Below, piece after piece: positions 1 to 4,707 of a stretch of 6,072 nucleotides of DNA. The DNA comes from Clostridiales bacterium. GTDB taxonomy: Bacteria > Bacillota > Clostridia > Oscillospirales > Oscillospiraceae. The translations under genes were made by a program, and so were the position numbers. Location: contig DQDL01000029.1 in the NCBI GenBank assembly GCA_003533405.1, forward strand, positions 348 through 6,419. The letters are read 5' to 3'. Positions within the stretch are counted from its first letter, which is position 1. The number at the start of each line of letters is the position of its first letter. The notes beneath the pieces were generated by a model, which did no database searches, was not told the origin of the DNA, and saw nothing but the letters and a program-made list of their open reading frames with translations.

Positions 1-177
1 CACAACATGAAGGACGCCATCAAGCACGGTACCCGCCTCATCATGATGCACGAGGGACACATCATCCTCGATGTTGAGGGCGAGGAAAAGGCCAAGCTCA
101 CAAAGCACGAGCTGATGGACAAATTTGCGCAGGTCGCAGGTACTCAGATAGAATCCGATCAAATACTGCTCTCCTGA
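1..177 (+). CDS. ABC transporter ATP-binding protein, 3' end (TrpXYZ-type amino-acid/tryptophan importer family)
   Basis: This is the last 58 codons of a plus-strand gene whose start lies left of the window; it ends at TGA 175-177. The visible part begins with His-Asn-Met, which fits the H-loop (switch) histidine region that follows Walker B in ABC ATPases. It continues with a stretch containing RLIMMHEG and an ILDVEGEEK segment, the usual C-terminal tail of these ATPases. The HNMKDAI...RLIMM...G.I..DV.GEEK pattern is characteristic of the ATPase that works with a TrpX-like binding protein and TrpY-like permease, thought to import tryptophan, tyrosine or related ligands. That substrate comes from family knowledge. 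The permease and binding protein would be expected just left of the window. The gene appears to be the last of its unit, since a hairpin terminator begins about 15 bases after the stop. Walker A, the Q-loop and the signature motif are outside the window and cannot be checked. Confidence 0.85.
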   Translation, partial: HNMKDAIKHGTRLIMMHEGHIILDVEGEEKAKLTKHELMDKFAQVAGTQIESDQILLS

Positions 178-191
178 CAGTTATATATAGC

Positions 192-226
192 AAAAAGAAG
201 CTTCGGAAAACCGAAGCTTCTTTTCT
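192..226. terminator. Bidirectional intrinsic terminator between convergent genes
   Basis: A perfect 12-base inverted repeat (195-206 and 211-222) encloses an AAAA loop at 207-210. On the plus strand it is followed by TTCTTATTTG, and on the minus strand by a run of T (complement of A192-A196). It therefore has a terminator shape in both directions. It sits between the plus-strand ABC ATPase stop (177) and the minus-strand M20 peptidase stop (226-228), so it can end both transcripts. Confidence 0.9.
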
Positions 227-1656
227 TATTTGTTCATGTTGATTAAATTTTTGTAGAAGTCGACAGCGCCTTGGAGGCAGTCGCAGGTGATGTTTTCGTT
301 CAAACCGTGCATGCCCTTGAGCTGCTCCGGGCCGTAGATAACGGGGCCGAAGCGGATGCAGTTCGGGCATATCTCCTGATAAAACCTCGCATCCGTGCCG
401 CCGGTCATGACATAGGGGCTTGCGGCAAGGCCGGGGAAGGTCTTTTCGATGACGCTCACGGCAAAACGCCAGCCCTCGCCGTGGATGTCGGCGGCCTCGG
501 TGCAGTCCTTGGCGGAGACGACCTCGGTCTCAAGGCCATATTTATCGGCACGCTTTTTAATGAGCCTGAGGCTCTCGTCCATGCCCTGGTGCGGGATAAA
601 GCGCATATTCGCCCAAACGGACGCTTCCGTCGGGAGCACATTGCGGGCATCAGAGCCGGACTGCATGGTAAACGCCACCGTCGTTTGCAGCATTGCGCCC
701 GCCTGCGCCGACACCGTCGGCAGCACAAGCTTTAACAGCGGCTTGAACAGCCACATGTTACCGAAAAGAAGCTTCATTCCGAAGCCCGCATACGGTGCAA
801 GCGTTTCAAACATCGCCTCGACCTCGTGCGGAAAACGCTTTTTGAACGGGCTGTGCCTTTCAACGCTGTTTTCAAAGGCAGCAAGCCTTGCGATGGGTGA
901 ATTTTTGGGCGGTGCGCTCGAATGTCCGCCGCCGGAGCGGGCGGTGAACTTCACATTGCCCTGACCCTTTTCAAACACGCCTATCATGGCGTAGTTGCCC
1001 TTGATGCCTCCGACCGGCTCGGAGATTATGCCGCCGCCCTCGTCGCAAACGAGAAACGGTGCAACGCCACGGCGCTTGAGCTCGGCGACTATCTTCGGTG
1101 CGCCGTCGCCGCCCCACTCCTCGGTGCAGGAGGAAGCAAGGTACACATCCTGCTCGGGGGTGTAGCCCGCCTCAAGCATTTCCTCCACAGCTTGGAAGAA
1201 CGCCATGACGGTGCACTTGGTGTCCGCCGCTCCCCTGCCCCAGACCTTGCCGTCCGATATATCACCGGAGAACGGCTCGTGCTCCCACACTCCGTCGGCG
1301 GGAACAACATCCTGATGGCTCATTAAAACCACGGGCTTAGCAGAGCTTTTGCCCTTCCAGTAATACAAGAGATTGCCGTCTATCTCGGTCTTTTCGAGCT
1401 TTTCGTGCACGAGCGGGAACAGCTCCTCGAGCACCTTGTGGAAGCCAATGAACTTCTCTATCTGCGGGTCATTGGGGTCGGACACGGTCTCGTATCTCAC
1501 CATTTGCGAGAGCTTTTTTGCGTAAAGCTCCGTGCGCTCACTATCAGGCTTCGGCGTATAGTCCGACACCTTTTTCGGCATCATCACCGTGCACACGACT
1601 GCGGCAGCCAGCGGCGAGAGTGCCGCTGCGGCTACGCCGATCTTTTTAATGTTCAT
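226..1656 (-). CDS. Membrane-anchored M20 family metallopeptidase (carboxypeptidase S / PM20D1 / aminoacylase-like)
   Basis: The product is a 476-residue di-zinc hydrolase of the M20 family, which cleaves C-terminal or acyl-amino-acid amide bonds. The residues expected from the family are present: H114 and D116 in SHQDVVPA, bridging D145 in GRGAADTK, catalytic base E179 and metal ligand E180 in CTEEWGG, D205 in VCDEGG, H245 in the lid/dimerisation motif GGGHSSAPP, and metal ligand H450 in MHGLNENI. A DEGG-type aspartate at the third ligand site points to the CPS1/PM20D1/aminoacylase branch. Residues 1-26 are Lys-Lys followed by an Ala/Val-rich hydrophobic stretch without a convincing cleavage site or lipobox, so I infer a signal anchor with the enzyme outside the membrane. 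The ATG at 1656 has an AAGGTGG site 7 bases upstream and overlaps the preceding stop as ATGA. It is the last gene of an operon with two membrane proteins. The true substrate is unknown; an N-acyl amino acid or dipeptide is most likely. Confidence 0.93.
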   Translation of the reverse strand: MNIKKIGVAAAALSPLAAAVVCTVMMPKKVSDYTPKPDSERTELYAKKLSQMVRYETVSDPNDPQIEKFIGFHKVLEELFPLVHEKLEKTEIDGNLLYYWKGKSSAKPVVLMSHQDVVPADGVWEHEPFSGDISDGKVWGRGAADTKCTVMAFFQAVEEMLEAGYTPEQDVYLASSCTEEWGGDGAPKIVAELKRRGVAPFLVCDEGGGIISEPVGGIKGNYAMIGVFEKGQGNVKFTARSGGGHSSAPPKNSPIARLAAFENSVERHSPFKKRFPHEVEAMFETLAPYAGFGMKLLFGNMWLFKPLLKLVLPTVSAQAGAMLQTTVAFTMQSGSDARNVLPTEASVWANMRFIPHQGMDESLRLIKKRADKYGLETEVVSAKDCTEAADIHGEGWRFAVSVIEKTFPGLAASPYVMTGGTDARFYQEICPNCIRFGPVIYGPEQLKGMHGLNENITCDCLQGAVDFYKNLINMNK

Positions 1657-2345
1657 TTGCTCGCCACCTTATAACGCTTTTTATACATGAGATATGCAAT
1701 GCCGATAGCGATAGCGCCGCTGGGCAGGATCATGAAGCTCGTCGACGAGGTGAGGCTCGGCACAAAGATAAACAGCAGGCTCATGACCGTCAGCGGGATG
1801 ACCGCTATCTTCATGTTGTTGCGGAAATACTTGTACGCCATCGCGCCGAACAGTGCCGGGACGACATTTTCAAACGCAGGCTGAAGCGCCGGATCCTGCA
1901 ATATCGGCTGCAAGGGAATAAGCAGTGCAACGCCGAGTGCAAGGACTACGACCGTCACGAGGGACGCCGTTGCGATCGACAGGGTCGAGATTATCTCGTT
2001 TTCGGGCGTGCCGGTCTTTGCGCCGACGATATCACGGGCATTCACGGCACAGGGTATCTTCATATTGATAAGGTTGCCGGTCATGAACGCAAGGTAGCTG
2101 CCGCCGGCACCGAGCATCGGCGTGTAGACAAGATATTCGGCAATGCAGCTTACAAACCACACGATGCCCACGGCGAGGAACGCCTTGCCGAAAGCGGGCA
2201 TGCTGGGCATTGCGCCGAGGTACAGACCCATCACAAACGGTGCGCCGATGAGAAGTATCAGCGTAACGATGCAGGCTATTCTGCCGTAGACATGGGTGCG
2301 GTCATTGTATTTTTCAAACAGGTCGTTCTTTTCCTTTTCGGTCAT
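1653..2345 (-). CDS. Small polytopic membrane protein, putative partner of the DUF5058 protein
   Basis: I do not recognise a named family for this 230-residue protein. It starts with a charged cytoplasmic-looking segment (MTEKEKNDLFEKYNDR), then shows hydrophobic segments near 20-45, 53-75, 118-145, 178-197 and 203-222, with weaker ones near 79-92 and 158-172, and ends in the basic tail YKKRYKVASK. Between the second and third strong segments is a Gly/Asn/Pro-containing stretch (GNLINMKIPCA, about 90-100), followed by a polar loop with GTPENE (112-117). Such a broken hydrophobic stretch could be a re-entrant or substrate-binding element. The ATG at 2345 is set by a strong AGGAGGTG site 7 bases upstream that is fused to the stop of the preceding gene. 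Its own TGA overlaps the M20 peptidase start by four bases. The size, topology and coupling to a DUF5058 gene suggest one subunit of a two-part membrane complex, possibly a transporter. That function is inference. Confidence 0.85.
   Translation of the reverse strand: MTEKEKNDLFEKYNDRTHVYGRIACIVTLILLIGAPFVMGLYLGAMPSMPAFGKAFLAVGIVWFVSCIAEYLVYTPMLGAGGSYLAFMTGNLINMKIPCAVNARDIVGAKTGTPENEIISTLSIATASLVTVVVLALGVALLIPLQPILQDPALQPAFENVVPALFGAMAYKYFRNNMKIAVIPLTVMSLLFIFVPSLTSSTSFMILPSGAIAIGIAYLMYKKRYKVASK
1664..1670 (-). promoter_or_regulatory. Shine-Dalgarno for the M20 peptidase, inside the upstream gene
   Basis: Read on the minus strand, AAGGTGG lies 7 bases before the ATG at 1656. Because the start overlaps the preceding stop as ATGA, this site is inside the 3' end of the membrane-protein gene. 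It supports translational coupling of the peptidase to its neighbour and fixes the start codon. Confidence 0.75.
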
Positions 2346-2352
2346 ATTTCCG

Positions 2353-2362
2353 CACCTCCTTA
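2353..2362 (-). promoter_or_regulatory. Stop codon fused to Shine-Dalgarno (TAAGGAGGTG)
   Basis: On the minus strand the TAA stop of the DUF5058 gene (2360-2362) runs directly into AGGAGGTG, a near-perfect ribosome binding site 7 bases before the ATG at 2345. Terminating ribosomes finish on the next gene's binding site, which favours coupled, similar-level synthesis of the two membrane proteins. Confidence 0.85.
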
Positions 2363-3124
2363 CTTAACAAGTCCGTTTATCACAACGGCGGCCGCCATTG
2401 CGATTATCATGCTGCCTGCGATGGAGAAGCTCTCCACCCAAGCGGCCTTTTTCTTCTCGGCAAGCCAGATGAACACCGCCATCACGGCGCCCGCTATGAC
2501 CGCCACGGCAAGCGGCAGCCAAGAGCCGGAGAAGCTGAACATTCCGCCCGCTCCGCCGGAGACGAATGATCCGATGTAGCTTCCGATGTATGCGCTGACA
2601 AGGCCGATGAACATAGCCGTCATGGCGCTGTCGCCGAAGCCGGGTGCGCCGGTGTTGGCGTTTTTCGGGGTCTTGAGCTTTTTAAGATAGCGTTTGTTGA
2701 AAAACACGGAGAACACCATGCCCCACATGATGCAGAAGCTCATGACGAGTGCAATGGTCGTGAACGCCTGCGCCGTCATCTCCGAGGCGTTGAGCCCCGA
2801 CAGGCCGATAGCCTCGGCAGCTCCGACGGCGACCTGCGTCTCATAGTGCAGCGCACCGATAACCGACAGTCTCAGCCACGGCAGCGGAGTTCCCAGGCTG
2901 CCTGACAGGGCGATAACGCCAAGGAGAATGCCCACGCTGGGCAGCACCGCAAATGTCGCACTTGCGGTTATCGTCCGCTTCATTTTCGTTTTGTCCATTC
3001 CGATGGCAAGTCCCGCTCTGTAAGCCCTCACCATGAAAAACACGCACACTATTGCGACGAACAAAATTATCCCGCCGCATATCAGATACATTGTCGGGCT
3101 ATTGAGCCTTTGAAGTATTGACAC
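2360..3124 (-). CDS. DUF5058 family membrane protein
   Basis: This 254-residue polytopic protein resembles the DUF5058 family of Bacillota. The features I recognise are the N-terminal segment SPTMYLICGGII, the RAYRAGLAIGMDKTKMKRTI loop after the first membrane helix, a following segment with VLPSVGILLGVIAL, and LPWLRLSVIGALHYE. Hydrophobic segments lie near 11-33, 55-75, 117-141, 165-187, 199-222 and 231-252, with a weaker one near 82-100. A polar loop (about 142-164) and a glycine-rich stretch (GSFVSGGAGGMFSFSGS, 185-201) are also visible. No family member has a function I can name. The GTG start at 3124 is chosen because AGAGGGTGA lies a few bases upstream and a good promoter sits just before it; the next in-frame ATG (codon 12) would cut into the conserved N-terminus. 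It is the first gene of a three-gene operon with a second membrane protein and an M20 peptidase. A transporter or channel-like subunit is the most plausible role, by inference. Confidence 0.85.
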   Translation of the reverse strand: MSILQRLNSPTMYLICGGIILFVAIVCVFFMVRAYRAGLAIGMDKTKMKRTITASATFAVLPSVGILLGVIALSGSLGTPLPWLRLSVIGALHYETQVAVGAAEAIGLSGLNASEMTAQAFTTIALVMSFCIMWGMVFSVFFNKRYLKKLKTPKNANTGAPGFGDSAMTAMFIGLVSAYIGSYIGSFVSGGAGGMFSFSGSWLPLAVAVIAGAVMAVFIWLAEKKKAAWVESFSIAGSMIIAMAAAVVINGLVK

Positions 3125-3146
3125 CGTATCACCCTCTCTTTAAAAT

Positions 3147-3156
3147 ATGTTAACAT
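3147..3156. repeat. Palindrome ATGTTAACAT over the transcription start of the DUF5058 operon
   Basis: This is a perfect 10-base palindrome flanked by A/T runs. It touches the -10 box and covers the expected transcription start of the membrane-protein/peptidase operon. Its position would suit a repressor operator, but a 10-base A/T-rich palindrome can also occur by chance and no regulator gene is in the window. Confidence 0.4.
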
Positions 3157-3183
3157 TTTAGCATAGTCTGCCGCCCGTGTCTA
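3155..3183 (-). promoter_or_regulatory. Sigma-A-type promoter of the DUF5058 / membrane protein / M20 operon
   Basis: On the minus strand, TAGACA (3178-3183) is separated by exactly 17 bases from TAAAAT (3155-3160). The -10 box is preceded by TG one base away, making an extended -10. The -35 differs from consensus at one position, as does the -10. Transcription would start near 3148, about 24 bases before the GTG at 3124. The first three bases of the -35 box are the TAG stop codon of the upstream methyltransferase gene. Confidence 0.75.
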
Positions 3184-3957
3184 TTGTTTTGTGCTCCAAA
3201 AGATCCAAGCGACCTTGGTGTTCACCCTGTCGGTGAACTTACCGTTTTGCGCCAGCTCCGTCACGGCGCTGCGCAGGCTCTCACGAAGCTCAACTGTCTG
3301 CTCTTGCGGGTCAAAGTAGCGCTCGAGCATATATTCCACGGTGTCGTCTATACTGCGTTCATCGCTCCAGCAGTAATCGACATACTTCACCTGCGGCGTA
3401 AAGCCCGCCGCCGACACGCTTTGGATAAGCTCACCGCATTCCTCCCTTGCATTGCCGTTGAAGGTCTGGCGCTGAACGCCCATGTGCTCAAACAGCTCGT
3501 CCCTGTCCGGCTCGCTCCACTGCGAAAATGCTGCGATAAAGCACCAGCCGTCGGTTATTGCGGCAAATTTTTTCACCGTCTCGACACTGTGCACAGCCGG
3601 GCTCATGGTCGATATCGAAAGCTCGTACCGGCCGCCGGATGCCGCCTCCTCGGCGCTCATCTCGTCAAAATCGCACAGCAGCGTGCGCCACGGCGTAGTA
3701 AACTCCGCCATGTTTTTCTCCGCAAATTCGAGCATTTTCGGCGAGATATCGGCAAGCGTCACATCGCAGGCGAAGCTAGCAAACACTCTGCCGTATTTGC
3801 CCACGCCGCAGCCGAGGTCAAGCACCCTGCACCCGGGGCGCAGCATGCCCTCGTCGAGCAAAAATGCAATGAGCTTATCGTTATAATCGTTTCCGCCTTG
3901 GGCGCAGACCTTTTGATAATCGCCCGCCACCCTGTTCCACTTCTCGGTTTTTTCCAC
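3181..3957 (-). CDS. Class I SAM-dependent methyltransferase
   Basis: This 258-residue protein has the Rossmann-fold methyltransferase signature. Motif I is VLDLGCGVG (45-53), the acidic residue ending the second strand is D70 in VTLADIS and should bind the SAM ribose, an acidic CDFDE stretch (95-99) lies near the adenine site, and the motif IV region contains STMSPAVHS (116-124). The N-terminal MEKTEKWNRVAGDYQK is typical of small-molecule methyltransferases of this fold. The C-terminal part (about 165-258) carries several Trp, Tyr and Cys residues (YCWSDE, WIFW) and probably forms the substrate lid. The substrate cannot be read from the sequence. The GTG start at 3957 is supported by GGAGGTG (3963-3969) 5 bases upstream. 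It ends in TAG at 3181-3183, which doubles as part of the next operon's -35 box, with no terminator in between, so some read-through into the DUF5058 operon is possible. I found no convincing promoter of its own. Confidence 0.9.
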   Translation of the reverse strand: MEKTEKWNRVAGDYQKVCAQGGNDYNDKLIAFLLDEGMLRPGCRVLDLGCGVGKYGRVFASFACDVTLADISPKMLEFAEKNMAEFTTPWRTLLCDFDEMSAEEAASGGRYELSISTMSPAVHSVETVKKFAAITDGWCFIAAFSQWSEPDRDELFEHMGVQRQTFNGNAREECGELIQSVSAAGFTPQVKYVDYCWSDERSIDDTVEYMLERYFDPQEQTVELRESLRSAVTELAQNGKFTDRVNTKVAWIFWSTKQ

Positions 3958-3981
3958 TAAAGCACCTCCGTGTTATGATAA

Positions 3982-4005
3982 ATCCCCCTCGGTCATGAGG
4001 GGGAT
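3982..4005 (-). terminator. Hairpin after the small membrane protein gene, probable weak terminator
   Basis: A perfect 9-base inverted repeat (ATCCCCCTC at 3982-3990 and its complement at 3997-4005) has a 6-base loop. On the minus strand it starts 10 bases after the stop at 4016-4018 and is followed by TTTATCATAA, a poor U tract. It is best read as a weak or partial terminator of the acyltransferase/Nudix unit. It also lies just before the methyltransferase ribosome binding site, so it could instead be a leader or mRNA-stabilising hairpin for that gene. Confidence 0.55.
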
Positions 4006-4015
4006 AATTCTACTC

Positions 4016-4270
4016 TTACTCAATTTCGAGCTTCATGGGAAGCCAGAAGGTGAAGCCGTAGAGTGCGGTATTGAGGAAGCAGCGAAGATCGTCATACCAG
4101 ACGGCCTTGCCGGCCTTCCTTGCGACGATGAGGTACTCGGCAAGATGCATGCTCAGCAAAATTGCGGGCATTATGGGGTTTTTCTTAAAAACGGTGTGGG
4201 CAAATGCGCCTGCCCAAACGACGAGCACGCCCTTGCGTGCGGCGTTCCAGTTGACATTGTTAAGATCCAT
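4016..4270 (-). CDS. Small membrane protein, 84 residues, function unknown
   Basis: This short protein has about three hydrophobic segments: near 13-28, 33-50 and 62-78. Between the second and third is a basic loop, RKAGKAVWYDD (51-61). It ends with FWLPMKLEIE. I cannot assign a family with confidence. The pattern of a His-containing second helix (MHLAEYLIVARKAGK) and a C-terminal LYGFTFWLP segment looks like a real conserved small protein and not a shadow frame. The ATG at 4270 directly abuts the TAA of the Nudix gene (4271-4273), and its AAGGAGA site (4279-4285) lies inside that gene. This argues for translational coupling and for genuine expression. It is last in the acyltransferase/Nudix unit and is followed by a hairpin. 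Confidence 0.75.
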   Translation of the reverse strand: MDLNNVNWNAARKGVLVVWAGAFAHTVFKKNPIMPAILLSMHLAEYLIVARKAGKAVWYDDLRCFLNTALYGFTFWLPMKLEIE

Positions 4271-4675
4271 TTAGGTTGTCTCCTTATCGTTATTAATAAT
4301 TTTCTTTAGTATTTCCTCATCTGCGGGACAAAAATCGTAATCGCCTATCTCCGCAGGAGTTATCCATTTGATGTCGCAGTGCTCAAGCATCTGCGGCTCG
4401 CCCTCGGCGATGGCGGCGTTAAAAAGCGTAAGGCGCACGGTTATATCCGGATACTCGTGCACAAGCTCCATGAACACATCGCCCACGATCACCTTGACCG
4501 CAAGCTCCTCCATACACTCTCTCACGAGCGCTTGCTGCTTAGTCTCGCCTTTTTCGACCTTGCCGCCGACAAATTCCCACAGCAGACCTCTCGTCTTATG
4601 TGCCGGTCTGCGGCAGATCATGAACCTGCCGTTTTCCCATATGAGTGCCGCTGCGACCTCTGTAACATTCATCAT
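4271..4675 (-). CDS. Nudix hydrolase, MutT-like (8-oxo-dGTP/NTP pyrophosphatase family)
   Basis: This 134-residue single-domain protein has a Nudix box starting at G38 in GGKVEKGET, with E44 and then RECMEELAV (R52, E53, E56, E57). The final glycine of the GX5EX7REUXEEXGU consensus is alanine (A59). All metal-binding glutamates are present, so an active Mg-dependent pyrophosphohydrolase is expected. The preceding RGLLWEFVGGKVE resembles the MutT/NudG-type WEFPGGK signature with Val for Pro, pointing to oxidised or modified nucleoside triphosphates as substrates; this is family inference. The ATG at 4675 is chosen because GAGG (4684-4687) lies 8 bases upstream; a second ATG directly follows in frame. 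It is 32 bases downstream of the acyltransferase stop without a terminator, and its stop abuts the next start, so it is probably the middle gene of a three-gene transcript. Confidence 0.92.
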   Translation of the reverse strand: MMNVTEVAAALIWENGRFMICRRPAHKTRGLLWEFVGGKVEKGETKQQALVRECMEELAVKVIVGDVFMELVHEYPDITVRLTLFNAAIAEGEPQMLEHCDIKWITPAEIGDYDFCPADEEILKKIINNDKETT

Positions 4676-4707
4676 ACCATATACCTCGGCTCAAGTCACC
4701 TATCAAT

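Noticed and set aside
1588..1656. A possible lipoprotein signal at the peptidase N-terminus (LAAAVVC).
   Set aside because: The residues before Cys22 are Val-Val, not the Ala/Ser-Gly/Ala of a lipobox. A plain signal anchor fits better.
271..1674. Several plus-strand open frames opposite the M20 peptidase (271-735, 449-964, 922-1326, 1405-1674).
   Set aside because: They are shadows of a complete M20 gene with all catalytic residues and have no domain signature of their own.
3184..3960. A plus-strand 258-codon open frame exactly mirroring the methyltransferase gene.
   Set aside because: It has no recognisable domain, is rich in His/Arg/Leu as expected for an antisense frame of GC-rich codons, and lies opposite a clear SAM methyltransferase with a good ribosome binding site.
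4007..4012. TAGAAT on the minus strand as a -10 box for the methyltransferase.
   Set aside because: No acceptable -35 lies 16-18 bases upstream, and transcription would start inside the hairpin stem.
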